Source: Tsuneonella flava (lineage in GTDB: Bacteria; Pseudomonadota; Alphaproteobacteria; Sphingomonadales; Sphingomonadaceae). Taken from it: a DNA stretch of 64,000 nt. The notes under the pieces were generated by a model. It worked only from the letters and a program-made list of their open reading frames with translations, was not told where the DNA came from and did not search any database. The DNA lies in contig NZ_PHSO01000009.1 of NCBI RefSeq assembly GCF_002870965.1, positions 46,356-110,355 of the forward strand, written 5' to 3'. Made by a program: the position numbers and the translations under genes. Below, one piece after another: positions 26,969 to 36,766 of the stretch. Position 1 is the first letter of the stretch, and each line of letters opens with the position of its first letter.

Positions 26969-27336
26969 AGGAGGCGTGGGTGGGGCGAACGGGGCATCGT
27001 GTCGATCTTCGCAACCCGATCCATCGCGCCACGCCGATCCCGGCCAATCACCTGTTCCTGAGCGGAGACATGGACCGTTCTTTGAGTTTTGAAATCTGTG
27101 ACTTTCGGAGGAAAGAACCAAATAAACAGGAGTTTATGGGAGTTTCGTCGGGCGGCACTGTGGACTTCGGTTTTGTCTCCTCAATCTGCGCCGGAGCATC
27201 GCGGAATGACCCAATCGGAGGGGGCACCCCGGCACGGCGTGGCGATCACGGCCTGTTTATGGGCGAGCGCACCGCCTGTAGGAAACCGTTACCGCCGGAG
27301 CGGGCACGCCGCCAGCCGCACGCCAATACCCGCACG

Positions 27337-27370
27337 AAGAAAGGCGCCCGGTTTCCCGAACGCCTTTCTT
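27337..27370 (-). terminator. probable terminator of glnA
   Basis: AAGAAAGGCG (27337-27346) pairs with CGCCTTTCTT (27361-27370). On the minus strand the stem ends in TTTCTT, 30 bases past the glnA stop. Loop of 14 bases. Confidence 0.7.
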
Positions 27371-27399
27371 CTTCGGCAACGATTGAGCCGTTAGCTGGC

Positions 27400-28809
27400 T
27401 CAGGCGCTGTAATACATATCGTATTCGACCGGGCTGGGGGTGGTTTCCCAGCGGCTGACTTCGTCCCACTTCAGTTCGAGGTAGGCGTCGATCTGATCCT
27501 TCGAGAACACGTCGCCTTTCAGCAGGAACTCGTAATCGGCTTCCAGCGATTCGAGCGCTTCGCGCAGCGATCCGCACACGGTGGGAACTTCTGCCAGCTC
27601 TGCCGGGGGCAGATCGTAGAGGTTCTTGTCCATCGCTTCGCCCGGATGGATCTTGTTCTGGATCCCGTCGAGGCCCGCCATCAGCAGCGCGGCAAACGCG
27701 AGGTACGGGTTGGCCAGCGGATCGGGGAACCGGAATTCCACGCGCTTCGCCTTCTCGCCCGCACCGTAAGGGATGCGGCACGATGCCGAACGGTTGCGCG
27801 CCGAATAGGCCAGCAGAACCGGCGCTTCGAAGCCCGGAACCAACCGCTTGTAGCTGTTGGTGGTCGGGTTGGTGAACGCGTTCAGCGCCTTGGCATGTTT
27901 GATGACCCCACCGATGTAATAGAGGCAGGTGTCCGACAGCCCGGCATAGCCGTTACCGGCGAACAGCGGCTTCTTGCCGTCCCAGATCGACATGTGGGTG
28001 TGCATACCCGAACCGTTGTCGGCCTTGATCGGCTTGGGCATGAACGTGGCGGTCTTGCCGTATGCCTGCGCGACCATCTGCACCACGTACTTGTAAATCT
28101 GCACGCGGTCGGCGGTCTGAGTCAGCGTGCCGAAGGTGATGCCCAGCTCGTGCTGCGCGGCGGCCACTTCGTGGTGATGCTTGTCCATCGGCAGGCCCAT
28201 TTCGACCATCGTCGAAACCATTTCGGCGCGGATATCCATGCAGCTATCGACCGGCGGCACGGGGAAATAACCGCCCTTGGCGCGCGGGCGGTGGCCCATG
28301 TTGCCGCCTTCGTAATCGCGGTTGGTGTTGCCGGGCAGTTCGATGTCGTCGATCTTGAAGCCGGAACCCTCGTAACCGTCATAAAACTTCACGTCGTCGA
28401 ACATGAAGAATTCCGGTTCGGGGCCGACATAGACGGTGTCGCCCACACCGCTGGCCTTCACGTAGGCTTCGGCGCGCTTGGCGGTCGAACGCGGGTCACG
28501 CGCATAGAGATCGCCGGTGGACGGTTCCACGATATCGCAGAACAGGATCAACATCGGCGTGGCGGAGAACGGTTCGACATAACATGCGTCGAGGTCCGGC
28601 TTCAGGATCATGTCGGATTCGTTGATGACCTTCCAGCCTTCGATCGACGAACCGTCGAACATCAGGCCCTGCTCCAGCTCGTCTTCCCCAAGCGGGGCGG
28701 CGAGCATCTGGAGGTGCTGCCACTTGCCCTTGGGATCAGTGAAGCGAAGATCGACCCATTCGATCTCTTCATCCTTGATCTTCTTGAGGATGTCCTTTGC
28801 AGAGGCCAT
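27400..28809 (-). CDS. glnA: glutamine synthetase type I
   Basis: A 469-residue GSI enzyme that joins ammonia to glutamate, the main entry of nitrogen. Present are the beta-Grasp N-terminus ([19 protein letters not shown]), [10 protein letters not shown], the ATP/ammonium-site stretch and [10 protein letters not shown], which holds the Tyr adenylylated by GlnE. The start MASAKDIL is preferred: AAAGGG lies nine bases before it, while the ATG three codons upstream would have no ribosome site. It follows glnB after 93 bases with two hairpins between, the usual glnBA order. Activity is therefore probably controlled by P-II signalling and adenylylation. Confidence 0.97.
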   Translation of the reverse strand: MASAKDILKKIKDEEIEWVDLRFTDPKGKWQHLQMLAAPLGEDELEQGLMFDGSSIEGWKVINESDMILKPDLDACYVEPFSATPMLILFCDIVEPSTGDLYARDPRSTAKRAEAYVKASGVGDTVYVGPEPEFFMFDDVKFYDGYEGSGFKIDDIELPGNTNRDYEGGNMGHRPRAKGGYFPVPPVDSCMDIRAEMVSTMVEMGLPMDKHHHEVAAAQHELGITFGTLTQTADRVQIYKYVVQMVAQAYGKTATFMPKPIKADNGSGMHTHMSIWDGKKPLFAGNGYAGLSDTCLYYIGGVIKHAKALNAFTNPTTNSYKRLVPGFEAPVLLAYSARNRSASCRIPYGAGEKAKRVEFRFPDPLANPYLAFAALLMAGLDGIQNKIHPGEAMDKNLYDLPPAELAEVPTVCGSLREALESLEADYEFLLKGDVFSKDQIDAYLELKWDEVSRWETTPSPVEYDMYYSA

Positions 28810-28832
28810 TTTTATCATCCCTTTCAGTATAT

Positions 28833-28890
28833 CCCGGCAAGTCTGCCGGGGGATTTTCGAAATTCGGTTGCGATCCGCCGCAGGGCGGAT
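28833..28890 (-). promoter_or_regulatory. two hairpins between glnB and glnA
   Basis: CCCGGCA-AGTC-TGCCGGG (28833-28850) and ATCCGCC-GCA-G-GGCGGAT (28873-28890) are both near-perfect stems in the 93-base spacer. Neither is followed by a T-run, so they may stabilise or attenuate the transcript rather than end it. Confidence 0.5.
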
Positions 28891-28902
28891 GCGAGCGGCG
28901 CG

Positions 28903-29341
<439 letters not shown>

Positions 29342-29492
29342 GGGACGATGCAGCGATCCTAGGGCAACGAAACGCGCGTTTAAAGGGCACTTTCGTATAG
29401 GTTCGGGCAAGCGAAAATTGTCTGCATACCGCAGTGTTGGCGATGTCTGCCACCGGAACGGGCAGGCAGTGCCTGTTTTTTGGGCAGCACCC

Positions 29493-30428
29493 TTAGTCGC
29501 TGAGCGAGAGTCCGGCGGTTTCGGGCAGGCCAGCCATCAGGTTGAGGCTCTGCACCGCAGCGCCGCTGGCCCCTTTGCCGAGATTGTCGAGAGTGGCGAT
29601 CAGCCGCGCCTGCGAACCGTCTGCACGCGCGAACACGAACAGTTCCAGCCTGTCGCCCGGCGCGCGCGATCCGCGCAGCAGGATTTCGCCATCGTCGGGC
29701 GGGGTGCCCATCCGCACGATCGCGCTGTCGCCGCAGAATTTCGCCAGCGCATCGCGCATCGCATCGGGGCTTCCCGCGCCGGGAATGGCGGCCAGGGGCA
29801 GAGGCACTTCCACCACCATCCCGCGATGCGCGGGCACCACGGCAGGGGCGAACACCGGCAGGTGAGCCAGCCCCGCGTGACGCTGCATTTCGGGCAGATG
29901 CTTATGATCCAGCGTCAGGCCATAATCGCGGAACGCAATGTCCCGATCCGCTTCGAACCGGGCGATCAGCGCCTTGCCACCGCCCGAATATCCCGAGACG
30001 GCATTGACGGTGTAGGGCCAGTCGGCAGGCAGCAGCCCGGCCCGCACCAGCGGTGCGACCAGCGCGAGGAATCCGGTGGGATAACAGCCGGGGTTGGATA
30101 CCCGCATGGCACCGGCGACAGTGTCGCGCCCGATCAGTTCGGGGAAGCCATACGTCCACCCGTCGGCCACGCGGTGCGCGCTCGATGCGTCGATCACCCG
30201 CACTTTGCTGGCCGGATCGATCAGCGCCACCGCTTCGCGGGCGGCCTCGTCGGGCAGGCAGAGGATCGCGAAATCGGCGTCGTTCAGCGCTTCGCGGCGG
30301 GCGGCGGTATCCTTGCGGCGTGCCTCGTCCAGCGTGACGAGCGCAAATTCGCTGCGCCCGGCGAGCCGTTCGGCGATTTCCAGTCCGGTGGTGCCCACGG
30401 CCCCGTCGATAAATACATTGGCGGTCAT
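29493..30428 (-). CDS. argC: N-acetyl-gamma-glutamyl-phosphate reductase, type 2
   Basis: A 311-residue reductase of arginine synthesis that converts N-acetyl-glutamyl-phosphate to the semialdehyde with NADPH. Rossmann motif IDGAVGTTGLEI at 7-18; the active-site cysteine is C115 in SNPGCYPTGF; HLPEMQRHAGL and PAHRGMVVEV are further conserved blocks. The shorter length marks the type 2 (PA1-like) form. It starts 6 bases after the upstream SH3-like gene, so they are co-transcribed. The stop is about 40 bases from the region preceding glnB. Confidence 0.93.
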   Translation of the reverse strand: MTANVFIDGAVGTTGLEIAERLAGRSEFALVTLDEARRKDTAARREALNDADFAILCLPDEAAREAVALIDPASKVRVIDASSAHRVADGWTYGFPELIGRDTVAGAMRVSNPGCYPTGFLALVAPLVRAGLLPADWPYTVNAVSGYSGGGKALIARFEADRDIAFRDYGLTLDHKHLPEMQRHAGLAHLPVFAPAVVPAHRGMVVEVPLPLAAIPGAGSPDAMRDALAKFCGDSAIVRMGTPPDDGEILLRGSRAPGDRLELFVFARADGSQARLIATLDNLGKGASGAAVQSLNLMAGLPETAGLSLSD

Positions 30429-30434
30429 GGCAGA

Positions 30435-30773
30435 TCAGGCAAGCTGCGCGATGGGGAGATAGCCGCTCGGCCCTTCCGGCCCGCAGCAGCCCCAGCACCA
30501 GTCCCCCGCATAGTCGAGCGCTTCGAACCGGGCGCCCGGTTCGAGCGTCGTGACCACTTCGGCGGTGTCCGACGGCGTGAGCAGCAGTTGCGCCCCCGCT
30601 GCCCCGATTTCACGAGGAATAGGAATGACATATGCCGCGACCAGATAGCGGTTGGCCAATGCGATATGGGCAATGTCGCCTCGCAGTGGCAGAGTGCCGG
30701 GTTCAGGGCGCGCGACAGGCCCGGACAGCGAAAGCTGGCCGACGGGCAGAGTATATTCGCCAGTATTCGTCAC
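30435..30773 (-). CDS. SH3-like domain protein
   Basis: A 112-residue protein beginning with GTG. Its second half, LLLTPSDTAEVVTTLEPGARFEALDYAGDWCWGCCGPEGPSGYLPI, resembles a bacterial SH3b domain, with the usual LxPGxxF and W-G residues. The first half has PIPREIGAAGAQLLL, a linker. There is no signal peptide, so it may be cytosolic. It lies directly before argC (6-base gap) and may be translationally coupled. Function unknown; similar genes beside argC in sphingomonads are recalled but not verified. Confidence 0.65.
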   Translation of the reverse strand: MTNTGEYTLPVGQLSLSGPVARPEPGTLPLRGDIAHIALANRYLVAAYVIPIPREIGAAGAQLLLTPSDTAEVVTTLEPGARFEALDYAGDWCWGCCGPEGPSGYLPIAQLA

Positions 30774-30921
30774 GAAACTTCTATTATTGCCCCCAAGGGT
30801 AAACGATCTGCGCGCTTATACTGTGGTGGCGGTGCGGGCAAGCGCACCGCGCGAGTTGCCCCCTATTGGCTCGAAAATGGATCTTTATCGGCACACCTGA
30901 CAACGCTTGTATGTCCGCGAT

Positions 30922-32304
30922 TTAGCCATACCGCTGGCACAGCATGTGCCATGCTGCACGCAGGCCCAGCGCCGCGCCGCCCTTGGACCGTCCCGGCTTT
31001 GCCGCCGGTCGCCAGGCGAATGTGTCGAAATGCGCCCAGTCGATATCGTCGCCTACGAACTTGTCGAGAAACAGCCCGGCTACGCTGGCGCCGGCAAAGC
31101 CGTTGCTGGCGGCGTTGCCGGTGTCGGCAATGTCGGATTTGAGATATTCGACATAGGCAGCCGGCAGCGGCAGGCGCCAGATTTCGTCGTTATGCGCCTT
31201 GCCCGCCGCGATCAGCGCCTCTGCCGTGGTATCGCGCCGTGTCATCAGCGCGGGCAGATCGGGGCCGAGCGCGACACGCGCGGCGCCTGTCAGAGTCGCG
31301 AAATCGATAATCAGGTCGGGCTTTTCCTCGCTCGCGCGGGTCAGCGCATCGCCCAGGACGAGGCGACCTTCGGCGTCGGTGTTGCCGATTTCCACTGTCA
31401 GCCCCTTGCGGCTGTGCAGGACATCGCCGGGGCGGAAGGCATTGCCTGCGATGGCGTTCTCCACTGCGGGAACGATCAGGTGCAGTCGCACTTTCAGCCC
31501 GGCGTTCATAACCAGCCCGGCCAGCGCGATGGCGTGGGCCGCGCCGCCCATGTCTTTCTTCATCAGAGCCATGCCATTGGCCCCCTTGATATCCAGCCCG
31601 CCGGAATCGAAGCACACCCCTTTGCCGACCAGCGCCAGTACGGGGTGCCTTTCATCCCCCCATGTCAGATGCAGCAGACGCGGCGCATGTTCGCGCGCGG
31701 CGGCTCGGCCGACGGCGTGCACCATCGGATATTCGCGTTCGAGCTGATCGCCCTTCACGACGGAGAGCTTGGCTTTGTGGGTTTTGACCAGCGCTTCGCA
31801 TTCGGCCTCTATCGCTGCGGGCCCCATGTCTTCCGCCGGGGTATTGACCAGATCGGCGACTTTCATCGCGGCCTTTGCCTCTGCCACAGCCGCATCGATG
31901 GCTTTCGCGTCTTTGGTCAGCAAAATGCGCGGGCCGGTGGCGTCGGGCGAGTCGTAATACCGGGTGAAGCGATATTGTGCGGTCTGCCAGCCGAACAGCG
32001 CCGGTCCGGGGCTGCCGGTGGCGAGGCGATATGTCCCGGCAGGCAGTGTTTCGGCCAGCTTGGCCAGGCACCAGCTCGACAGATCAACCGGGTCGGCAAC
32101 GCCGCCCACTGCGAACCATTTGTCGCCATCGGGAACGATAGCGGTCTGGTAACCATTTCCAGTGAAATTCTGTGCCGCGAGTGTGGCCTTCTGGCCAACG
32201 GTTAGCGATTTCATCCAGTTGCCGAAGCTGTTCTGGTTAACGAGATGGATTACTATCGCGTCTTGTCCGCGATCGGGCTGGACCAGTTGGTTTTTGCTGT
32301 TCAT
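30922..32304 (-). CDS. leucyl aminopeptidase family protein (M17)
   Basis: A 460-residue di-metal aminopeptidase. The family signature NTDAEGRL is at 308-315; VGKGVCFDSGGLDIK at 226-240 gives metal ligands Lys and Asp, and MKKDMGGA at 248-255 a third Asp. It trims N-terminal residues from peptides in the cytosol. The N-terminus LVQPDRGQDAIVIHLV is typical of the alphaproteobacterial subgroup, supporting this start over a downstream ATG. Only 36 bases separate it from the divergent lipoprotein, so the promoters must overlap the genes or be very compact. Confidence 0.92.
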   Translation of the reverse strand: MNSKNQLVQPDRGQDAIVIHLVNQNSFGNWMKSLTVGQKATLAAQNFTGNGYQTAIVPDGDKWFAVGGVADPVDLSSWCLAKLAETLPAGTYRLATGSPGPALFGWQTAQYRFTRYYDSPDATGPRILLTKDAKAIDAAVAEAKAAMKVADLVNTPAEDMGPAAIEAECEALVKTHKAKLSVVKGDQLEREYPMVHAVGRAAAREHAPRLLHLTWGDERHPVLALVGKGVCFDSGGLDIKGANGMALMKKDMGGAAHAIALAGLVMNAGLKVRLHLIVPAVENAIAGNAFRPGDVLHSRKGLTVEIGNTDAEGRLVLGDALTRASEEKPDLIIDFATLTGAARVALGPDLPALMTRRDTTAEALIAAGKAHNDEIWRLPLPAAYVEYLKSDIADTGNAASNGFAGASVAGLFLDKFVGDDIDWAHFDTFAWRPAAKPGRSKGGAALGLRAAWHMLCQRYG

Positions 32305-32340
32305 ATGCGCTCTATATTGATGCTTTACCGGAGAATGCCA

Positions 32341-33177
32341 ATGCCTGTTCGTTCATTATTGTCGCTTGCAATTGCGTTGGCCGTTGTAGGCTGTTCTGGC
32401 AAGGAACAGACTGCATCCGACGCTGCCAGTGCTGTGCCGAGCGACGCCCCGGCCTCCAGTGCCGCAACCGCTTCCGCCACTGCTATTGCAGACGATGCAA
32501 AGGGTGTTTCGATCCAGAAAACGGAAGAGAAAGACGGTGGCAAGTGGGAATTTGTCTATGCATGGCCGGCAGCGGTTTCTGCACACCCTGAACTGGCTGC
32601 TCTGCTGAAAAAGGATAGCGAGGCAGCCCTTAAGGAAGAGCGCGCCGGTTTCGCGGAAACACTGGCGGACTCTCCCCCCGATTGTGCCTCATGCAAGAGC
32701 CGTAGCTATGGCAAGGAATGGAAGGTCGTGGCCAGTGTGCCCGGTTATCTGAGTATTTCGGCGGACCTGTCCTCCTACACCGGTGGCGCACATGGGATGT
32801 ACGGTCGCGAATCGAGCGTGTGGGTCGAAAGCTCCAAGAAGCTGGTGAAAGGTGTGGACATGTTCACGTCCGCCGCTGCGCTGGACAAGGCGCTGCAACC
32901 GGCACTGTGCAAGGCGCTCGATGCCGAACGTGCCAAGAAGCGCGGCCCCGACGCGCCCGGTTCGGATTACGGGTTCGACGATTGTCAGCACGTGAAAGAT
33001 TCAACGGTTTTCGTCGGTTCCAGCAATGGCAAGGCGTTTGACCGGATCGGCATCTATTTCGGGCCGTATGTTGCCGGGCCTTACGCGGAAGGGGCTTACG
33101 AACTGACCCTGCCGGTGACCAAGGCTGTGCTTGCCACGGTGAAGCCCGAATACAAGGGCGCGTTCGCTGCGAAGTAG
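32341..33177 (+). CDS. DUF3298/DUF4163-type lipoprotein
   Basis: A 278-residue lipoprotein with signal sequence MPVRSLLSLAIALAVVGC (Cys18 in VVGC) and an Ala/Ser/Asp-rich spacer. The rest resembles PdaC/DUF3298-type proteins, seen in WKVVASVPGYLSISADLSSYTGGAHGMYG and YVAGPYAEGAYELTLPV. Two Cys in PPDCASCKS probably form a disulfide. The ATG at 32341 has GGAG six bases upstream; the earlier ATG two codons before lacks it. Probably attached to the periplasmic side of an envelope membrane; ligand unknown. Followed after 33 bases by map. Confidence 0.82.
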   Translation: MPVRSLLSLAIALAVVGCSGKEQTASDAASAVPSDAPASSAATASATAIADDAKGVSIQKTEEKDGGKWEFVYAWPAAVSAHPELAALLKKDSEAALKEERAGFAETLADSPPDCASCKSRSYGKEWKVVASVPGYLSISADLSSYTGGAHGMYGRESSVWVESSKKLVKGVDMFTSAAALDKALQPALCKALDAERAKKRGPDAPGSDYGFDDCQHVKDSTVFVGSSNGKAFDRIGIYFGPYVAGPYAEGAYELTLPVTKAVLATVKPEYKGAFAAK

Positions 33178-33210
33178 CAATTCGCGCGCACAATCGCTAA
33201 GTGGGCGGGT

Positions 33211-34038
33211 ATGACCGAATACCAGACCATTACAGGCGACGAAACCGTCATCCGAGACGGCACCATCAAGATCCACGGCCCGGAGGCATTCGAAGGAATG
33301 CGCCGGGCCGGGCGGCTGGCTGCGGAAATCCTCGACGCACTTGCGCCGATGGTGCAGCCCGGCGTGACCACGGCAGAGCTGGACGATGTCGTGCGGCAGA
33401 TGACGCTCGATGGCGGCGCGGTGCCCGCTACGCTTGGCTATCGCGGCTATACCCATTCGTGCTGCATTTCGATCAACCACGTGGTGTGTCACGGCATCCC
33501 CAGCGACAAGCAGTTGAAAGACGGCGATATCGTCAACATCGATGTGACTCCGTTGCTCGATGGATGGCACGGCGACACCAGCCGCATGTATCTGGTGGGC
33601 GATGTTTCGCTCAAGGCGCGGCGGCTGGTCGATGTGACCCATGAATGCCTGATGATCGGTATCGATCAGGTGAAGCCCGGTGCGCGGCTGGGCGATATCG
33701 GCGCGGCGATTCAGGCCCATGCCGAACAGTTCCGCTATGGCGTGGTCCGCGAATTCTGCGGTCACGGTCTGGGTCGTCTGTTCCACGATGCCCCCGAGGT
33801 GGTTCACGCCGCCAAGGCAGGCACCGGCCCCGAACTGCGGCCCGGTATGTTCATGACCATCGAACCGATGATCAACCTCGGCAAACCGTGGGTCAAACTG
33901 CTCAGCGACGGATGGACCGCGGTGACGCGCGACAAGAGCCTGTCCGCGCAGTTCGAGCATTCGATCGGTATCACCGAGGATGGCTGCGAGATCTTCACGC
34001 TGAGCCCGAAGGGGCTGGACAAGCCGCCTTACGCATAA
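33211..34038 (+). CDS. map: methionine aminopeptidase, type I
   Basis: A 275-residue enzyme that removes N-terminal methionine from new proteins. Metal ligands are in VNIDVTP, HGDTSRM, GHGLGR, TIEPM and FEHSIG, all present and in order. The core fold begins GPEAFEGMRRAGRLAAEIL. About 25 extra residues at the N-terminus (MTEYQTITGDETVIRDGT) are normal for alphaproteobacterial forms. It follows the lipoprotein gene closely. Essential housekeeping gene in most bacteria. Confidence 0.96.
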   Translation: MTEYQTITGDETVIRDGTIKIHGPEAFEGMRRAGRLAAEILDALAPMVQPGVTTAELDDVVRQMTLDGGAVPATLGYRGYTHSCCISINHVVCHGIPSDKQLKDGDIVNIDVTPLLDGWHGDTSRMYLVGDVSLKARRLVDVTHECLMIGIDQVKPGARLGDIGAAIQAHAEQFRYGVVREFCGHGLGRLFHDAPEVVHAAKAGTGPELRPGMFMTIEPMINLGKPWVKLLSDGWTAVTRDKSLSAQFEHSIGITEDGCEIFTLSPKGLDKPPYA

Positions 34039-34122
34039 ATCGGGCGGTGCCCGCGTTTCAGGTCGCGATTGCGAGCGGTTGATGGAGAGAAGTGGGGCGA
34101 GTGCGCCTCCCTCCCATCTGTG

Positions 34123-34163
34123 CGTTATTGCGCGGAGTTGCAGGCGATGCGGCAATCCATCGC
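34123..34163 (+). repeat. ATTGCGAGGAG/GGCAATC repeat, copy 4
   Basis: GTTATTGCGCGGAGTTGCAG followed by GCGATGCGGCAATCCATCG matches the copies near 11.8-12.0 kb. It lies between convergent map and ccmB. Confidence 0.65.
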
Positions 34164-34242
34164 CCGCTCTTTGCCAAATGTGCGGTCAGGCAGAGATGCA
34201 CCATTGGTGATGCTGAGCATCTTTGCCGTTGACGACCCGGCC

Positions 34243-34899
34243 CTATCCCTCACGTCCCGCCCGTATCGCCGCGCCCGCTGCGAACGGAGCCACCGCGCAT
34301 AATGCCAGGCTGATCGCTGCACACAGCGCAATTCCCGTATCGTCGGGACGGGCGAGGGCGCCAGCACCGAAAATCAGGATCGGCACGCCCAGCGGCACCA
34401 GCAGCAATCCGCCCAATGCCGCTCCGCTCCGCAATGCAGTGGTAAGGGCGGCGATCACCAGCCCGATGGCCGCCAGCCCCGGTGTGCCGGCCAGCAGGCC
34501 CAGCAGCAGAGTCTGCAATGTTCGCCCGTCCAGTCCGAGCAAAGCAGCGGCAGGCAAAGTGGCCAGCAACAGCAGTGGGCCGAAGCTGAGCCAGTGGGCC
34601 AGCAATCGCGCGGCCATCGCCAGCTCTTCCGAAATGCCGCGCAGGGCGAGCTGATCGAATACCCCGGCTTCAACATCGGGGGTCACCAACCGGTCTATCG
34701 GCAGAATGCTGGCCAGCAGTGCGGCGATCCACAGCACGCCGCCGCCGGTGCGCGCCAGCAGTGGGGCGTCCGGCCCCACGGCAAACGGGAACAGCACCGC
34801 CACCGCCACAAAGAATAGCATCGGCAGCAAAGGCCCGCCGCGCCCGTTGCCGAGCAGTAGCGACAGATCGCGCCGCAGCAGACGTGCGAAACCGCTCAT
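34243..34899 (-). CDS. ccmB: heme exporter membrane protein CcmB
   Basis: A 218-residue inner-membrane protein with six hydrophobic segments, for example LPMLFFVAVAVLFPFAVGP, GGVLWIAALLASILPI and GTPGLAAIGLVIAALTTAL. The N-terminal RRDLSLLLGNGRGG and VTPDVEAGVFDQLAL are conserved CcmB blocks. With CcmA it forms the ABC transporter of cytochrome c maturation that releases heme-bearing CcmE. Start ATG overlaps ccmA by four bases. CcmC and later ccm genes are not in the window. Confidence 0.93.
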   Translation of the reverse strand: MSGFARLLRRDLSLLLGNGRGGPLLPMLFFVAVAVLFPFAVGPDAPLLARTGGGVLWIAALLASILPIDRLVTPDVEAGVFDQLALRGISEELAMAARLLAHWLSFGPLLLLATLPAAALLGLDGRTLQTLLLGLLAGTPGLAAIGLVIAALTTALRSGAALGGLLLVPLGVPILIFGAGALARPDDTGIALCAAISLALCAVAPFAAGAAIRAGREG

Positions 34900-35477
34900 A
34901 CCGCGAACTCAGTCAGATCGAGTGTCCGCAGATCGGGCACGGCGAACGGCTGGTGCGATGCGATCACTGCGATCCCGCCTTGCGCGCAATAATGGGCGAC
35001 GGCGCCCTGCAGTCGCTCGCCCGCATGAATGTCCAGCCCGTTGAGCGGTTCGTCGAGCAGCCAGATCGGTGCCTGCCTTGCATTCGACTGAACAATTGCG
35101 GCGCGCTTACGCTGTCCGGTCGAAAGATATCGCACCGGCACATCGAGCAAGGTGTCGAGCCCGTGCATGGCCAGCACTTCCGGCGCAATCGCTCCGTCAT
35201 CGATGCGGTTCCAGAATGCCAGCGCTTCGCCCAGCGGCAGATGTTCGTCCAGCGGCAGGCGACCGTCGAGCAGGGCAGGCAGTTCGCTGGCGCTGACCGA
35301 TCCGGCATAAGGGGCAAGCAATCCGGCGAGAATTCGCAGCAGGCTGGTCTTGCCCGTGCCATTGGCACCCAGCACCTGCATCGCTTCCCCCGCGCCGAGC
35401 GCAAAGCTCAGGCCGCGAAACAACAATCGGTCGCCGCGTCGGCAGGCAATATCCGTGGCGGCGAGGCTGGCTTGCAT
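34896..35477 (-). CDS. ccmA: heme exporter ATP-binding protein CcmA
   Basis: A 193-residue ABC ATPase. Walker A is GANGTGKTS, the signature LSTGQRKR and Walker [12 protein letters not shown], with a switch His in ASHQP. Short CcmA proteins of this length are normal. It powers CcmB in cytochrome c biogenesis at the cytoplasmic face. First gene of a ccmAB unit, overlapping ccmB by four bases, and divergent from phhB (47-base spacer). Confidence 0.93.
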   Translation of the reverse strand: MQASLAATDIACRRGDRLLFRGLSFALGAGEAMQVLGANGTGKTSLLRILAGLLAPYAGSVSASELPALLDGRLPLDEHLPLGEALAFWNRIDDGAIAPEVLAMHGLDTLLDVPVRYLSTGQRKRAAIVQSNARQAPIWLLDEPLNGLDIHAGERLQGAVAHYCAQGGIAVIASHQPFAVPDLRTLDLTEFAV

Positions 35478-35524
35478 GGGGCAGCGCGATAAGCGAAAGC
35501 CTGCCGGTGAACAAGGAGTCCCGT

Positions 35525-35815
35525 ATGCCGATTGCCGAACTGACCGCCGCCGAACGCACCGCGATGATGGCGGGGTTGCCCGAATGGCAACTGGCGCGCG
35601 ATGACAAGGCGATAGAACGGACGTTCGAATTTGCCGATTTCAGCGCGGCGTGGGGGTTTATGGCGCGAGTCGCGCTGCTGGCGGAAAGGGCCGACCACCA
35701 TCCCGAATGGTTCAATGTTTACAACCGGGTGGAAATCACACTCACCACGCACGATGCAGGGGGGCTGAGCCAGCGCGATGCAGACATGGCCACCGCGATA
35801 GATCGTTTGCTGTAA
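35525..35815 (+). CDS. phhB: 4a-hydroxytetrahydrobiopterin dehydratase
   Basis: A 96-residue pterin-4a-carbinolamine dehydratase that regenerates the pterin cofactor of phenylalanine hydroxylase. [18 protein letters not shown] holds the conserved HHP-E-W catalytic block, and [12 protein letters not shown] the usual end. The ATG at 35525 has AAGGAG seven bases before it, deciding against the GTG six codons upstream. In organisms without phenylalanine hydroxylase the protein can serve molybdopterin or other pterin enzymes. Divergent from ccmA. Confidence 0.93.
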   Translation: MPIAELTAAERTAMMAGLPEWQLARDDKAIERTFEFADFSAAWGFMARVALLAERADHHPEWFNVYNRVEITLTTHDAGGLSQRDADMATAIDRLL

Positions 35816-35837
35816 TCCTCCCCGTGCGGGGGAGGAT
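35815..35837. terminator. hairpin between convergent phhB and SDR genes
   Basis: ATCCTCCCC and GGGGAGGAT pair perfectly around GTGCG, starting on the last base of the phhB stop. No T-run follows on either side, so it is either a weak bidirectional terminator or a repeat unit. Confidence 0.5.
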
Positions 35838-35856
35838 GGAGGTGGATCAGTCCGCC

Positions 35857-36663
35857 TTACTGCCCCAACGGGCGCGCATTATCGCGGGCCATTTTGCGGA
35901 CCCGGCCCGGCATCCAGCGCGCACCGAAGGCGACGCGGTGCGCGGTCTTTCCGACCAGCGTGTGCAGCTTATCCCCATGCACGGCATCCCATGCCGCCTG
36001 CGCCACTGCCAGCGGCGGGGTGATTTCCAGCCCTGCGGCCATCACCCGTTCGCGGATCGATTCGTTGCTAGACTGGTTGGGGGCCTTCTCGATCAGCGGG
36101 GTGTCGATGAAGCCGGGGCACAGGCTGCGTACATTGATGCCGAATTCGGCCCACTCCGCATCGAGCGCTTCGGTCACACCGCGCACCCCGAACTTGGTCG
36201 CGGAATAGACCGATGCGCCACCCGTGCCGTAGATCCCCGCCGCGCTGGCGGTGTTGAGCAGGCAGGAGCCGGGTGCGGCCTTCTTCAGGTGGGGCAGGGC
36301 AGCCTGAGCGCCGTAGAGCACACCTTTGAGATTGATATCGATGCAGCGGTCGATTTCATCGGTGGTATTGTCCGACAGCGAACCGCCGAGTGGGATGCCG
36401 GCATTGTTCGCCATCACGTCGATCCGCCCGCCGGCGGCTTCGGAAAAGGCATCGAGGGCGATGTCCCAGGCAGGCCGGTCGCGCACGTCGAATTTATGCG
36501 TGAAGCAGTTATCCGCGCCGATTCCGTTGCAGGTGGCGGCCATTGCATCTCCGTCGACGTCGCCCAGCCCAACGTACCAGCCGCGCCCGGCGAAGTATTC
36601 CGCGATGGCCCGCCCGATACCGGAACCGCCACCCGTGACGAAGATCGCCTTGCGTTCGCTCAT
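35857..36663 (-). CDS. short-chain dehydrogenase/reductase
   Basis: A 268-residue classical SDR. The cofactor motif TGGGSGIG is at 10-17, NNAG at 86-89, catalytic Ser140, Tyr153 and Lys157 in YSATK. An acidic residue after the second strand (LGDVDGD) suggests NAD preference. The start MSERKAIF was chosen since 30 further open codons upstream are not SDR-like. Tail RWMPGRVRKMARDNARPLGQ is basic. Converges with phhB; behind it lies a palindrome and the S9 peptidase, so it may be a separate transcription unit. Substrate unknown. Confidence 0.88.
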   Translation of the reverse strand: MSERKAIFVTGGGSGIGRAIAEYFAGRGWYVGLGDVDGDAMAATCNGIGADNCFTHKFDVRDRPAWDIALDAFSEAAGGRIDVMANNAGIPLGGSLSDNTTDEIDRCIDINLKGVLYGAQAALPHLKKAAPGSCLLNTASAAGIYGTGGASVYSATKFGVRGVTEALDAEWAEFGINVRSLCPGFIDTPLIEKAPNQSSNESIRERVMAAGLEITPPLAVAQAAWDAVHGDKLHTLVGKTAHRVAFGARWMPGRVRKMARDNARPLGQ

Positions 36664-36684
36664 CCTTGCACTCTCCCCGAAATA

Positions 36685-36723
36685 TATAGCCGCGCGAAAG
36701 GGTGTACCCATCGCGCGGCTATA
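36685..36723 (-). terminator. 13-base-pair hairpin between S9 peptidase and SDR
   Basis: TATAGCCGCGCGA (36685-36697) and TCGCGCGGCTATA (36711-36723) are perfect complements; the loop contains a GGGT/ACCC mini-stem. On the minus strand it is followed by TATATTTC, so termination after the peptidase gene is likely; an operator for the SDR is possible. Confidence 0.65.
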
Positions 36724-36766
36724 GTGTGTGCAGCGATCCGTTGCGTAATGCAACGGGGGTTGCGCG

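Larger units (their letters stand above)
26758..27399. other. gap with palindromic element
   Basis: 642 bases between the lysozyme start and the glnA end, with no coding sequence I can support. It holds the inverted copy of the composite palindrome (26881-26968) and the glnA terminator near its right end. Confidence 0.75.

Noticed and set aside
26182..27399. Prophage remnant around the lysozyme
   Set aside because: No integrase, capsid, tail or attachment site nearby; only the lysozyme itself is phage-like.
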